The position numbers and the translations under genes were made by a program. A stretch of DNA of 64,000 nt from an alpha proteobacterium L41A (GTDB taxonomy: Bacteria; Pseudomonadota; Alphaproteobacteria; Caulobacterales; Caulobacteraceae): contig AMYY01000011.1 in assembly GCA_000335735.1 (NCBI GenBank), forward strand, positions 1 to 64,000, read 5' to 3'. Below are positions 27,375-36,022 of the stretch, piece by piece. The notes below the pieces were generated by a model. That model did not search any database and was not told the DNA's origin. It saw only the letters and a list, made by a program, of their open reading frames with translations. Position 1 is the first letter of the stretch. Every line of letters starts with the position of its first letter.

Positions 27375-27869
27375 TCAGGCGATGCCGTCGCCGCGACTGA
27401 GGGGGTCCGGCAGAGCCTCGCCCTCAGCTACGAAACTGAGCGCGACCGAGTTGATGCAATAGCGGTTTCCGGTGGGCGGCGGGCCGTCGGGGAAGACGTG
27501 ACCCTGGTGGCTGCCGCAGCGGGCGCATTGGGTCTCGATCCGGATCATGCCGTAACTGGTGTCGCGGATCGCGTGGACGTGCGCTTCATCGACCGGCTGC
27601 GTGAAGCTGGGCCAGCCGGTGCCGCTTTCGAACTTGGTTCCGCTCTTGAACAGCGGCAAGCCGCATTCGCGGCAGCAGAAGACGCCGGCACGCTTCTCGC
27701 CCAGCAGAGTGCCGCAGAAGGGCGCCTCCGTGCCATGAGACAGCAGGACGCGCTTTTCCTCTGGGTTCAGATCGGCTTCGAGCCGGGCGCGTTCTTCGGC
27801 GTTCGGCGGGGTCAGGTCATAGCCCGACGGCGAACGGAGGGCTTCGGAGGTTTGGGCGAGATCGGTCAT
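27375..27869 (-). CDS. msrB: Peptide-methionine (R)-S-oxide reductase
   Basis: Repairs oxidised methionine (R form). 164 aa from the ATG at 27869. Zinc ligands are CCRECGLPLF near 86 and CARCGSHQGHVF near 137; the catalytic Cys is in GNRYCINSVALSF near 147-159; substrate-pocket sequence SGTGWPSF is near 103. A longer upstream open frame is not supported because it enters the next gene's 3' region. It lies 76 bp downstream of the S41-like protease gene. Confidence 0.94.
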   Translation of the reverse strand: MTDLAQTSEALRSPSGYDLTPPNAEERARLEADLNPEEKRVLLSHGTEAPFCGTLLGEKRAGVFCCRECGLPLFKSGTKFESGTGWPSFTQPVDEAHVHAIRDTSYGMIRIETQCARCGSHQGHVFPDGPPPTGNRYCINSVALSFVAEGEALPDPLSRGDGIA

Positions 27870-27945
27870 GGACTGCAAATAAGAAGGGCGGGCCAAGGGT
27901 TCCACCCCTGCCCGCCCCTCGTTCATTCGACCGACCGTTCCCTCC

Positions 27946-29430
27946 TTATTGGAACAGCGTGCCCACCCAGGCGCGCACGGCCGCTTCATCCGTCGCCGAG
28001 CCGGTATAGGCAAGGCCCTGCGCCGGGGTGAAGGGCGCATCGTTGCCGCGCTGACGCGTGGTCCAGGCCTTATGACCATAGGTCAGCTCGGCATAGTTCG
28101 ACGGCAGGCGCAGAACGGTCGGCTCGATGAAGATCGAATCCTCCGCCGTCACCGATCCGGCCAGCCGCACGTTCGGCAGGCGCGTCAGCAGGTCCAGCGT
28201 ATCCAGGCACCCGCTAGTGCAGCCGCTGTCGACCAGGACCACGACCGGACCCGCGACGGGGTTTGCTGCGCCTGTGTCCGCCACGGAGGGACGGCCCGGC
28301 ATGGTGAAGGTCGGCTGATTGGCGGCCAGGGCCGAATCGAAGGCGGCGACGATGGCCTGGGTCTGTTCGATCACCGGACCGGATTCGGCGACGAAGCGCG
28401 GGTCGGCCTGCATGCGCGCCAGGGTGTCGGCGAACCACTGACGGTTCGCGGGCGTGGCGCGGTAGGTGATCGAGCCGGCTTCAGGCTGACGGCTGACGGT
28501 GAACTCCGGCGTCCAGATGCGGTTGGCCAGGCCGTAGCCCCTACCCGTCGCGTTCAGCGAAGCGCCGTTGGCGCCGCGCAGGTCGATGACCAGACCCTGC
28601 GCGCCGCGAATGGCGGGCAGTTGGGCTTCGACAGCGGCGTAGAAGGCGTCCCATCCGGCGTCGTCAGCCAGGCTGTGAACGTTGATCCAAGGACGGCCGT
28701 CCACCGTCTCGACCGACAGAGGATTGGCGCCCGGCGTGTAGACGGTCGCGCGATAGGCGGCTTCCAGACTGGCGGCGTCGGCCGGCTGGGGCTGCATCTG
28801 GAAGTCGCGATCGCGACGCCCGACCTTGAAGGTGCACAGCGACGGCACGCCGCCGGTGAAGGGATTGTTGCGGTTCCAAAGCAGATAGGGGGCGGTGCGG
28901 ACACGCCCGGCTTCCGTCGTCAGGTCGCCTTCCCAGCGGTCCAGCCGCTCTTCGGCCAGCTGAGCGGCGGTCTTGTCGCCACACTTGACCAGGGTCGCGC
29001 CGAGCGGCGGCACGTTGCGAACGCCGGGCTTCACATAGGAGACGACATATTCGCCGTTGCGCCACGCCGTGGTCACACCCGGCCAGCTGGTCGCGAAGAA
29101 GGGGCCGAGGCCTTCATAGGTCGGGCGAATCGCGATGTTCGAATCGCGGAAGCCGTTGGCGTAGTAGCGCATCAGATAGGCGTGGCTGTCGCCGCTGTTC
29201 ACGCGTCCCACCTTGCCTTGAGCGTCCGTCAGGCCCGCATCGATCCATCTGCGAAACGCTTCGCTGGGCGCGCCGGGAATCACGGCGGCGGGGTGGTTGG
29301 CGGCCAGGGCGTCATGCGCGGCCTGAAGGTCCTGTTGCGCCAGAGCGCGAAAATCCTGTGCGACAGCGGCGCCGGCGGCGACGGTCAGCGACAGAACGGC
29401 GGCCGATGCGGCGGCGATCATTCGGTTCAT
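27946..29430 (-). CDS. S41-family-like exported peptidase
   Basis: 494 aa from the ATG at 29430, with a signal peptide (MIAAASAAVLSLTVAAGAAV). The C-terminal half has the tail-specific/C-terminal processing protease layout: ALVIDLR-type strand (GLVIDLRGANGASLNATGRG near 290), and a nucleophile segment VVLVDSGCTSGCLDTLDLL near 403-421 where Ser would be the nucleophile, followed by VTAEDSIFIEPT. Four Cys (one near each of 135 and 195, and CTSGC) may form disulfides. No PDZ domain is seen. Substrate unknown. Catalytic Lys is not certain from sequence alone. Confidence 0.72.
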   Translation of the reverse strand: MNRMIAAASAAVLSLTVAAGAAVAQDFRALAQQDLQAAHDALAANHPAAVIPGAPSEAFRRWIDAGLTDAQGKVGRVNSGDSHAYLMRYYANGFRDSNIAIRPTYEGLGPFFATSWPGVTTAWRNGEYVVSYVKPGVRNVPPLGATLVKCGDKTAAQLAEERLDRWEGDLTTEAGRVRTAPYLLWNRNNPFTGGVPSLCTFKVGRRDRDFQMQPQPADAASLEAAYRATVYTPGANPLSVETVDGRPWINVHSLADDAGWDAFYAAVEAQLPAIRGAQGLVIDLRGANGASLNATGRGYGLANRIWTPEFTVSRQPEAGSITYRATPANRQWFADTLARMQADPRFVAESGPVIEQTQAIVAAFDSALAANQPTFTMPGRPSVADTGAANPVAGPVVVLVDSGCTSGCLDTLDLLTRLPNVRLAGSVTAEDSIFIEPTVLRLPSNYAELTYGHKAWTTRQRGNDAPFTPAQGLAYTGSATDEAAVRAWVGTLFQ

Positions 29431-29556
29431 GGGGTTTCCTGCGGCCTTTGATTTCAAGCTCGTGGGAAGGTTAAACCCCATGCGTCCGGCGCTTGCCAAC
29501 CCCGCCGCGCGGGATTTCGCCCGATTGTCACATGGGCTGCGGCGATGCGGCGCGCA

Positions 29557-30273
29557 TCAAAGCGGCGCCGACGCCTCGACCGCTGCGCCGAAGATCCGAT
29601 CGAAGCTGCGCCTCAAGGCCTCGTCCGCCTCGTCCATCGTCGCCAGAACGCCGAGATCGACCAGGCTGGTGACGCCGTGTTCCTGAATGCCGCACGGGAC
29701 GATGCCGCCGAAATGATCCAGATCCGGCTCCACGTTCAGGCTGATGCCGTGGAAGCTGACCCATTTGCGGACCTTGACGCCGATGGCGGCGATCTTGTCC
29801 TCACGCGACCATCCCGCCCCCTTGCGCTCGACCCACACGCCCACGCGACCGGGCCGGATGTCGGCCTTTACGCCGAACGTCTCCAGGGCGCCGATCAGCC
29901 ACAGCTCAAGCCCGCGCACGAAACACCGCACGTCCTTGCCGCGTCGGTTCAGGTCCAGCATCACATAGGCCACGCGCTGTCCCGGCCCGTGATAGGTGAA
30001 CTGTCCGCCCCGCCCTGTGCGATGCACCGGGAACCGGCCGGCGTCCAGAAGGTCGTCGTCCTTGGCCGAGACGCCGGCGGTGTAGAGCGGCGGATGCTCC
30101 AGCAACCAGACCATCTCATTGGCCTCGCCGGCTGCAATGGCGGCGACGCGCGCCTCCATGAAGGCCTCTGCGGCCGCATAGTCGACGTAGCCCTTCGACA
30201 CGGCCCATTGGACCGGTCGGTCATCGTCGAGACGCAGTTTCTGAAGGGACGGGCTTAACGGCTCAGCAAGCAT
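29557..30273 (-). CDS. lipB: Octanoyl-[acyl-carrier-protein]:protein N-octanoyltransferase
   Basis: Transfers octanoate from ACP to lipoyl domains, the first step of lipoate synthesis. 238 aa. Motifs are [20 protein letters not shown] (about 57-76), the substrate loop [20 protein letters not shown] (85-104), catalytic Lys in [20 protein letters not shown] near 163-182 and catalytic Cys in [15 protein letters not shown] near 193-207. Divergent from the short fliN gene across a 65-bp gap. Confidence 0.95.
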   Translation of the reverse strand: MLAEPLSPSLQKLRLDDDRPVQWAVSKGYVDYAAAEAFMEARVAAIAAGEANEMVWLLEHPPLYTAGVSAKDDDLLDAGRFPVHRTGRGGQFTYHGPGQRVAYVMLDLNRRGKDVRCFVRGLELWLIGALETFGVKADIRPGRVGVWVERKGAGWSREDKIAAIGVKVRKWVSFHGISLNVEPDLDHFGGIVPCGIQEHGVTSLVDLGVLATMDEADEALRRSFDRIFGAAVEASAPL

Positions 30274-30338
30274 GACGCTTCAATGTGGTCGCCAGGGCGT
30301 TTCTGCAAGAGACGGTCCTCTAGTGAAGAGAGCTTTAC

Positions 30339-30590
30339 GTGACCCAGATTAACGCCGTCGATGTCGAAATCTCCGTGGTTCTGGGTCGCTCGGTGCTGCC
30401 GATGTCGCAACTGCTGCGCATGGGTCGCGGCGCGGTGATTCCCCTGGACGCCGCAGAGGGCGACGAGGTCTGGATCCTGGCCAACAACTATCCGGTCGCG
30501 CGCGGCGAAATCGAGATTCGCGACGACCGGATCGCCATCACCGTCACCCGCCAGGCGGACGTGTACGACTTCATGGCCGGGTCGGCCTGA
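30339..30590 (+). CDS. fliN: FliN/SpoA-domain protein, short
   Basis: 83 aa starting with GTG at 30339 (AGAGAG upstream). Essentially the whole protein is a SpoA domain: DVEISVVLGRSVLPMSQLLRM (cut here) and VIPLDAAEGDEVWILANNYP, ending EIRDDRIAITVTRQADVYDF. FliN forms the base of the flagellar C-ring with FliM. Typical FliN is 100-150 aa; here the N-terminal extension is missing. No other C-ring genes flank it, although flaF/flbT are 5.5 kb away. It could be the main FliN or a SpoA paralogue. Confidence 0.8.
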   Translation: MTQINAVDVEISVVLGRSVLPMSQLLRMGRGAVIPLDAAEGDEVWILANNYPVARGEIEIRDDRIAITVTRQADVYDFMAGSA

Positions 30591-30676
30591 GACTTTGATC
30601 CGCGACGTCTTTGCGTCGCTCATTTCGCCCTTTCCTTTTCCAACGGCTTCGTCTATTCGCCGCCGCTCCGATGCGA

Positions 30677-30761
30677 GCGGTCGTGGCGGAATTGGTAGAC
30701 GCGCAGCGTTGAGGTCGCTGTGGGGCAACCCGTGGAAGTTCGAGTCTTCTCGACCGCACCA
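30677..30761 (+). tRNA. tRNA-Leu (anticodon GAG)
   Basis: 85-nt class II tRNA: acceptor GCGGTCG with CGACCGC, D-arm TGGCGGAATTGGTAGACGC, anticodon loop TTGAGGT (GAG), long variable arm TGGGGCAACCCGTG, T-arm AGTTCGAGTCT, encoded CCA. Confidence 0.97.
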
Positions 30762-30826
30762 TCTGGCTAAACAGGGCGATTTATCGGCTAAGTACGGCTG
30801 GACATTCTACCAAGGGAGGCGACCAC

Positions 30827-32245
30827 GTGAGCACCACGGACACCGCCTTTGCTCCAGACGAGACGCTCGATAACGAAGACCACGCCGCCCTGGACGAGGA
30901 CTATGTCCTCACCCCCCAATTCGTCGAGAAAGTCGTGGACGCCGCCGACGACGGCGACGGGATGCGGCTACGCTCGCTGTTGGAAGACCTTCACCCGGCC
31001 GACGTCGCCGACCTGATGGGCTTTCTGACGGCGGAACACCGCGCCGTCGTGGTCCTTTGGTTGCCGCCGGAGCTTCTGGCCGAAACCCTGCCCGAGCTGG
31101 ACGACAATATCCGCGAGGAAGTGCTGGAGCGGGTTCCGCACGGCACCCTGGCCGAGGCCTTGCAGGAACTGGATTCCGACGACGCCGCCGCCGTCGTCGA
31201 GGACCTGGAGGACGACCAGCGCGAACGCGTTCTGGCCGCCATGCCCGAGGTCGATCGCGCCGCCATCGAAAGCAGCCTGGGCTACGAGGAAGAGTCCGCC
31301 GGCCGCCTGATGCAGCGCGAGGTGATGGCCGCGCCCCAGTTCTGGAGCGTGGGCGACACCATCGACCACATCCGCAAACAGGGCGACGACCTGCCCGAGC
31401 TGTTCTTCGACATCTATGTGGTCGATCCGCTGAACCGCCCGGTCGGCGGTGTGCCGATCAGCGGCCTGTTGCGCGCCGCCCGCACAATCGCCCTGACCGA
31501 TCTGATGGAGCCGATCAACGAGATCGCCGTCGACCAGGACCAGGAAGAAGTCGCCTACATCTTCGAGAAATACCACCTGATCTCGGCGCCCGTCGTGGAC
31601 GCGGCCGGTCGGCTGGTCGGCCAGATCACCGTCGATGACATCGTCAACATCATTCAGGAAGAGAACCGCGAGGACATCCTGCGTCTGGCCGGTGTCGCCG
31701 ACGAGGACCGCGGTTCGTCCGTGCCCGAGATCGTGCGCGGTCGCGTGCCCTGGCTGGCGATCAATCTGGCGACGGCGGCGCTGGGCGCCAGCGTCATCGG
31801 CCTGTTCGAAGCCACCATCCAGCAGATCGTCGCTCTCGCCGTCCTGATGCCGATCGTCTCGGCCATCGGCGGCAACGCCGGCACCCAGGCCCTGACCGTG
31901 ACCGTGCGCGCCTTGGCGACGCGCGAGTTGAACAGTTCGAACGCCCCGCGCACCTTCTGGCGCGAGATGATGGTCGGTCTGGCCAACGGCCTGATCCTGG
32001 CGCCCCTGATCGGCATCGCGGCCGGCTTCTGGTTCCGGGATGAGGACTGGAAGATCGGCCTGGTGATCGGCGCGGCCATGATCCTGAACCTGCTGGTCGC
32101 GGCATCAATCGGGGTCCTGACGCCCCTGACCCTGTCGAAGCTCAAGTTCGATCCGGCCGTGTCGTCGGCCGTGTTCGTTACGGCGACCACCGACTTCTTC
32201 GGCTTCCTCATCTTCCTTGGTCTGGCCACACTGGTGCTGCTCTAG
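30827..32245 (+). CDS. mgtE: Magnesium transporter MgtE
   Basis: Mg2+-gated Mg2+ channel of the inner membrane. 472 aa, GTG start at 30827 with GGGAGG 8 nt upstream. Domain order is canonical: N domain of acidic helical repeats (LHPADVADLMGFLTAEHRA near 45-63; ELDSDDAAAVVEDLEDDQRE near 115-134), two CBS domains (about 155-280; VDQDQEEVAYIFEKYHLISA), then five membrane helices from about 300 (PWLAINLATAALGASVIGLF) with the pore signature MPIVSAIGGNAGTQALTVTV near 344-363. Confidence 0.95.
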   Translation: MSTTDTAFAPDETLDNEDHAALDEDYVLTPQFVEKVVDAADDGDGMRLRSLLEDLHPADVADLMGFLTAEHRAVVVLWLPPELLAETLPELDDNIREEVLERVPHGTLAEALQELDSDDAAAVVEDLEDDQRERVLAAMPEVDRAAIESSLGYEEESAGRLMQREVMAAPQFWSVGDTIDHIRKQGDDLPELFFDIYVVDPLNRPVGGVPISGLLRAARTIALTDLMEPINEIAVDQDQEEVAYIFEKYHLISAPVVDAAGRLVGQITVDDIVNIIQEENREDILRLAGVADEDRGSSVPEIVRGRVPWLAINLATAALGASVIGLFEATIQQIVALAVLMPIVSAIGGNAGTQALTVTVRALATRELNSSNAPRTFWREMMVGLANGLILAPLIGIAAGFWFRDEDWKIGLVIGAAMILNLLVAASIGVLTPLTLSKLKFDPAVSSAVFVTATTDFFGFLIFLGLATLVLL

Positions 32246-32323
32246 ACACGACGCGGAAGATGCGGCGCGGCCCTTGCTGGGAGCGGTCCGAGCGCCGCGC
32301 GCCTGTTTCCAATTGGGTCAACT

Positions 32324-33478
32324 GTGTCTGACGTCCTCCCCAAACCCAGCAAGGTGTCCCGCGAGGGCGTCCTGCTGATCAAGAGTTTCGAAGGCTTCCG
32401 GCCTCGGGCCATGCAGCGCAGCGACGGTCGCTGGGTCATCGGCTATGGCCACACCCAGTCGGCTCGCGAGGGCGCGAGGGTTTCCGAGGCCGAGGCCGAA
32501 CTGCTGATGCAGTACGACCTGATCCCAGTCGTGAAGGCCGTGACCGATCATGTCCGCGTTCCCCTCAACCAGCATCAGTTCGACGCCCTGGCCAGTTTCG
32601 CCTTTTCCATCGGCGCGGACAGGTTCGCCGCCTCCGACGTGGTCGAACAGTTGAATGCAGGGTCTGCCCGGCAGGCGTCCGCGTCTTTGAGCGCCTGGGC
32701 CGATGAAGCCGCAGCCGAGACCCCGACCCGCCGTCGCTCGGCCGAACACGCGCTGTTCAATGCCGCGCCCGGCGCGCCGGTCACCTTGGCGGATCTTTTG
32801 GCCGCGCCCCTGCCGTCTCCTTTCGAGACGGATGAACCGACACTCCCCGCCGTCGACGGCGCCCTGGATGAAGCCGTCGCCCCCTTCCCGGCCCAGGACG
32901 GCATGGTGCTGGCTCAAGGCATCTCTGCGACCACCGCACCTCAGCCGCACAACACCTATGCCGCGACGGCTGTCGGCCCGGTCCCGGACGCCGTGCCGCT
33001 GACTGGGAAGTCAGAGACCGTCTCCGTCGCTGCGCCGATCATCGCCGCCAACGACATCCACGCCCCGGTTGAGACCCAGCAGCCGGAGACGCCGTCGGGC
33101 TTCGCGGGTGCGCAGAAGACCAGCGTGGTGCTGACCGCGCCGGGACTGGCAGAAGCCACGCTCGCCGACAGCGCCGCAGAACCGGCCATCGAGGCTGACG
33201 CGGCATCCAGCGAAGACGTGGTGAGCACGCGTGAGGTCGTGGCCCGCGCTCGGGCCAAACGGCGCTCGGGCCTGGGGGAAACCCTGACCTTCGTCATCAT
33301 GGGCGGCCTGGGTGCCCTGTGCCTCGGCGTCGCCATGGCCGCCTTTCGCCGCGCGTCGCTATCGAACAGCAGCGACACCGCCACGGTCGCCTGGGTCCTG
33401 ATCCTGGTCGCCGCCGCCTGCCTCGGCGTATCAGGCTACAACTGCTATCGGCGCTGGGGACGGGCTGACCGCGTCTGA
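32324..33478 (+). CDS. spmX: SpmX-like polarity protein: muramidase-related domain plus two C-terminal membrane helices
   Basis: In Caulobacter SpmX localises and activates the kinase DivJ at the stalked pole. The 384-aa product has the same architecture. An N-terminal GH24 lysozyme-like domain (about 10-145) carries SREGVLLIKSFEGFRPRAM with the Glu equivalent to the catalytic acid, then RWVIGYGHTQSAREGARVSE and QFDALASFAFSIGADRF. A Pro/Ala/acidic linker (about 150-300) follows, then two helices, FVIMGGLGALCLGVAMAAF and WVLILVAAACLGVSGYN. There is no signal peptide, consistent with a cytoplasmic muramidase domain. The GTG start has no clear Shine-Dalgarno. Confidence 0.85.
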   Translation: MSDVLPKPSKVSREGVLLIKSFEGFRPRAMQRSDGRWVIGYGHTQSAREGARVSEAEAELLMQYDLIPVVKAVTDHVRVPLNQHQFDALASFAFSIGADRFAASDVVEQLNAGSARQASASLSAWADEAAAETPTRRRSAEHALFNAAPGAPVTLADLLAAPLPSPFETDEPTLPAVDGALDEAVAPFPAQDGMVLAQGISATTAPQPHNTYAATAVGPVPDAVPLTGKSETVSVAAPIIAANDIHAPVETQQPETPSGFAGAQKTSVVLTAPGLAEATLADSAAEPAIEADAASSEDVVSTREVVARARAKRRSGLGETLTFVIMGGLGALCLGVAMAAFRRASLSNSSDTATVAWVLILVAAACLGVSGYNCYRRWGRADRV

Positions 33479-33521
33479 CAGCGCTTGGCGAAAGGCCGTG
33501 CGCGATGCTACGCCCTAGCGC

Positions 33522-34691
33522 ATGAGCATTCCCTTCGCGCCCCAATCCATGGAATTCGGCCTTGGCGACAACGCCGACGCCATCCGCGACACCACCGCCC
33601 GTTGGGCCTCCGATCGTCTGGCCCCGCTGGCCGCCGAGATCGACGAAAAGAACGCGTTCAAACGCGAACTCTGGCCCGAGATGGGCGAGCTGGGCCTGCA
33701 CGGAATCACCGTCGAGGAAGAGTTCGGCGGCCTTGGCCTGGGCTATCTCGAACATGTCGTCGCGATGGAGGAAGTGTCGCGCGCCTCGGCCTCGATCGGC
33801 CTGAGCTACGGCGCCCACTCCAACCTGTGCGTCAATCAGATTCGGCGCTGGGGCACGGCCGAACAGAAGCAGAAATATCTGCCCAAGCTGATCAGCGGTG
33901 AACACGTCGGTTCGCTGGCCATGTCCGAGGCCGGATCAGGTTCCGACGTCATGTCGATGCGCACCCGCGCCGAAAAGAAGGGCGATCGCTACGTCCTGAA
34001 CGGCACCAAGTTCTGGATCACCAACGCCCCCCACGCTGACACCCTCGTCGTCTACGCCAAGACCGATCCGGATGCGGGATCAAAGGGTTGCACCGCCTTC
34101 CTGATCGAAAAGGGCATGAAGGGTTTCAGCGTCTCCAAGAAGCTGGACAAGATGGGCATGCGCGGCTCGGACACCGCCGAACTGGTGTTCGAGGACTGCG
34201 AAGTGCCGGAAGAGAACATCATGGGTCCGCTGGGCGGCGGCGCCGGCGTGCTGATGAGCGGCCTGGACTATGAGCGCGCCGTTCTGGCCGCCGGTCCGCT
34301 CGGCATCATGCAAGCCGCACTCGACGTGGTCCTGCCCTACGTCCGCGACCGCAAGCAGTTCGGAAAGCCGATCGGCTCGTTCCAGCTGATGCAGGGCAAG
34401 ATCGCCGACATGTATGTCGCCCTGAACAGCGCCCGCGCCTATGTCTATTCGGTCGCCCGTGCCTGCGACGCCGGCCTGACAACGCGCTACGATGCGGCGG
34501 GCGCGATCCTGCTGGCGTCCGAGAATGCGGTGAAGGTCACGATGGAGGCCGTTCAGGCCCTGGGCGGCGCCGGCTACACCAAGGAATGGCCGGTGGAACG
34601 CCTGGTCCGCGACGCCAAACTCTATGATATCGGCGCCGGCACCAACGAGATCCGCCGCTTCCTGATCGGACGGGAACTGCTGGGCGGCTGA
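33522..34691 (+). CDS. ivd: Isovaleryl-CoA dehydrogenase
   Basis: FAD enzyme of leucine catabolism, isovaleryl-CoA to 3-methylcrotonyl-CoA. 389 aa, standard acyl-CoA dehydrogenase length. FAD/substrate segments are [17 protein letters not shown] near 132-148 and [18 protein letters not shown] near 164. The catalytic Glu sits in [17 protein letters not shown] (about 247), the position characteristic of isovaleryl-CoA dehydrogenase rather than C-terminal as in short-chain enzymes. The C terminus is [18 protein letters not shown]. The carboxylase and hydratase of the pathway are not adjacent. Confidence 0.92.
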   Translation: MSIPFAPQSMEFGLGDNADAIRDTTARWASDRLAPLAAEIDEKNAFKRELWPEMGELGLHGITVEEEFGGLGLGYLEHVVAMEEVSRASASIGLSYGAHSNLCVNQIRRWGTAEQKQKYLPKLISGEHVGSLAMSEAGSGSDVMSMRTRAEKKGDRYVLNGTKFWITNAPHADTLVVYAKTDPDAGSKGCTAFLIEKGMKGFSVSKKLDKMGMRGSDTAELVFEDCEVPEENIMGPLGGGAGVLMSGLDYERAVLAAGPLGIMQAALDVVLPYVRDRKQFGKPIGSFQLMQGKIADMYVALNSARAYVYSVARACDAGLTTRYDAAGAILLASENAVKVTMEAVQALGGAGYTKEWPVERLVRDAKLYDIGAGTNEIRRFLIGRELLGG

Positions 34692-34721
34692 CGGCTTGTC
34701 TCCGCACAAGGGAGACAGACC

Positions 34722-34907
34722 ATGCCCGCCAAATCCGCCGCTCAGCAAAAGGCCGCCGGCGCCGCCCTGTCGGCCAAGCGTGGGGACACCCCGAAGTCGA
34801 AGCTGAAGGGCGCATCCAGGTCCATGGTCGAGTCCATGACGGAAAAGCAGCTGGCAGAGCTTGCCGAAACCAAGCGCAAGGGCAAACCCGAGCACGTGAA
34901 GGACTGA
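34722..34907 (+). CDS. DUF3008 family small protein
   Basis: 61 aa, reads MPAKSAAQQKAAGAALSAKR and closes with AELAETKRKGKPEHVKD, the pattern of the DUF3008 family of short, Lys/Ala-rich soluble proteins of unknown role. AGGGAGA precedes the ATG by 5 nt. It is 30 bp after ivd, but the strong own RBS suggests independent translation. Confidence 0.85.
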   Translation: MPAKSAAQQKAAGAALSAKRGDTPKSKLKGASRSMVESMTEKQLAELAETKRKGKPEHVKD

Positions 34908-34973
34908 GACACAGTCGATTTATCTGAGGACCTGTCCGTTCTGTAAGTGGCGATCCGCGCGCCGACCGCCTAG

Positions 34974-35771
34974 ATGGGCGCAATCTCCAGCCGAGCGCCC
35001 CGCCTGATGCCCGCCCAACCGCCCCCCAACGACGACCTGCGGCGGTTCTCCGACGTCCTTGAAGACCTCGGGCACGCCCCAGAACCCAAGCTGACCATGG
35101 CCGAACTGGTCGCTTCGTTCGGCGAGCGCGGATTCGGGGCCATGATCCTGATCCTGTCGCTGCTGGCGCTTTTGCCCTGGCCGCCCGGCGGCAAGGCGGT
35201 CTTCGCCGTACCGATCATCCTGATGTCTCTGGAACTGGCCTTCCAGAGGCAGAGCGTGTGGTTGCCGCGCTGGATGTTGAAGGCTTCGGTGTCCCGCGCC
35301 GCCTACACGTCCTTGATCGCCACGCCGTTCGCAGCCCCCGCCTGGCTACGCCGCTGGGTGCTGTCGGCAAAGGTGCGGATCGCCGGGCGCTGCTACATCT
35401 TTTCCGACGGCGTGAGGCGCGCCGTTCGCAGACGGCCGAATGGGCTGAGCGTCCTGAAGATGGTCCGCGCCATCGAACGCTTGACCCGCCCGCGCCTGCC
35501 GCTGCTGACCGGCGATGTCGCCGACACCTTCACCGGCTTGGTCTGCGTCGTGTTGGCCCTGATCATGGCCTTGCCCATTCCGTTCGGGGACGCTTTGCCC
35601 GGCATCGCCCTGGTTCTGTTCGCCCTGGGCATGATGCAGCGCGACGGCGTCGCCATCCTGCTCGGCGTCGTCGCGACGGCAGCCAGCGCCCTCTATCTGT
35701 TCCTGATCTGGGCGACGGTGGTCGAGGTCGCCCAGCACGTGACCGGCTGGTTCGCCAAGCTGCTGCACTGA
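34974..35771 (+). CDS. exoD: ExoD family membrane protein
   Basis: 265 aa. Members are linked to exopolysaccharide synthesis and alkaline tolerance in rhizobia; the molecular role is unknown. Signature pieces are MAELVASFGERGFGAMILIL (about 42-61) and ALLPWPPGGKAVFAVPIILM near 65-84, then RPRLPLLTG and four C-terminal hydrophobic segments (FTGLVCVVLALIMALPIPFG; ALPGIALVLFALGMMQRDG; AILLGVVATAASALYLFLIW). An in-frame ATG 33 nt downstream is an alternative start. A terminator follows 8 nt after the stop. Confidence 0.88.
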   Translation: MGAISSRAPRLMPAQPPPNDDLRRFSDVLEDLGHAPEPKLTMAELVASFGERGFGAMILILSLLALLPWPPGGKAVFAVPIILMSLELAFQRQSVWLPRWMLKASVSRAAYTSLIATPFAAPAWLRRWVLSAKVRIAGRCYIFSDGVRRAVRRRPNGLSVLKMVRAIERLTRPRLPLLTGDVADTFTGLVCVVLALIMALPIPFGDALPGIALVLFALGMMQRDGVAILLGVVATAASALYLFLIWATVVEVAQHVTGWFAKLLH

Positions 35772-35778
35772 CGGCGAC

Positions 35779-35811
35779 AAAAAGGGCCGCCGGGTTTCCC
35801 CGACGGCCCTT
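35779..35811. terminator. Bidirectional terminator between exoD and the short ORF
   Basis: AAGGGCCGCCGGG pairs with CCCGACGGCCCTT (one mismatch) around a short loop. The T-run (TTTTT) is on the minus strand, so it mainly ends the minus-strand transcript carrying the 21-codon ORF at 35858-35923, and ends exoD less efficiently. Confidence 0.85.
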
Positions 35812-35857
35812 CATTGCCTGACCGCGCACGGTCCGGCCGCAACTCAGTCTGAAAGGC

Positions 35858-35923
35858 TCAGACCAGACCCTCTCCGAGGGCCAGGGTCGCGGTCGCCGCT
35901 CGCGATTGATGACAATGAGACAC
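35858..35923 (-). CDS. 21-codon ORF with extreme ribosome-binding site (leader peptide or small protein/sRNA)
   Basis: GTG at 35923 to TGA at 35858-35860 encodes 21 residues beginning MSHCHQSRAA and ending LALGEGLV. The region just upstream, GAAAGGAGGTGATCCAG (35923-35939), is complementary over 17 nt to the 3' tail of 16S rRNA. The ORF is followed 47 nt later by an intrinsic terminator and preceded by a good promoter, so it forms an isolated unit of roughly 180 nt. The ORF RNA also contains a GACCCT...AGGGTC stem. It could be a small protein, a regulatory leader, or an RNA whose function is the 16S-like pairing. No family recognised. Confidence 0.5.
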   Translation of the reverse strand: MSHCHQSRAATATLALGEGLV

Positions 35924-35939
35924 TGGATCACCTCCTTTC
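35923..35939 (-). promoter_or_regulatory. 17-nt perfect anti-16S-tail ribosome-binding site
   Basis: GAAAGGAGGTGATCCAG is the exact complement of the universal 16S end CTGGATCACCTCCTTTC. Ordinary Shine-Dalgarno pairs are 4-8 nt. The core GGAGGTGA can pair with TCACCTCC at 35953-35960 across a 17-nt loop, which would hide the site if that stretch is transcribed. Confidence 0.7.
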
Positions 35940-35960
35940 GACTGTTGAACAGGGAGGTGA

Positions 35961-35990
35961 ATCATAAGACCGCTCAACGGCTTGCGCCAA
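35961..35990 (-). promoter_or_regulatory. Promoter of the 21-codon ORF
   Basis: Minus strand TTGGCG-N18-TATGAT, the best sigma-70 type match I see in the window. Predicted start near 35954, inside the left arm of the repeat that pairs with the ribosome-binding site; the arm is transcribed in full only if start is a few bases earlier or transcription comes from flaF. Confidence 0.55.
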
Positions 35991-36022
35991 TGGGGTTCGC
36001 GCTTTCGTGAACGCGTGCCGAT

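Noticed and set aside
35923-35939. Plus strand matches the 16S rRNA 3' end (CTGGATCACCTCCTTTC), so a fragment of an rRNA gene was considered
   Set aside because: The match stops after 17 nt on both sides with no further 16S or spacer sequence. It is explained as the complement of a long Shine-Dalgarno on the minus strand.
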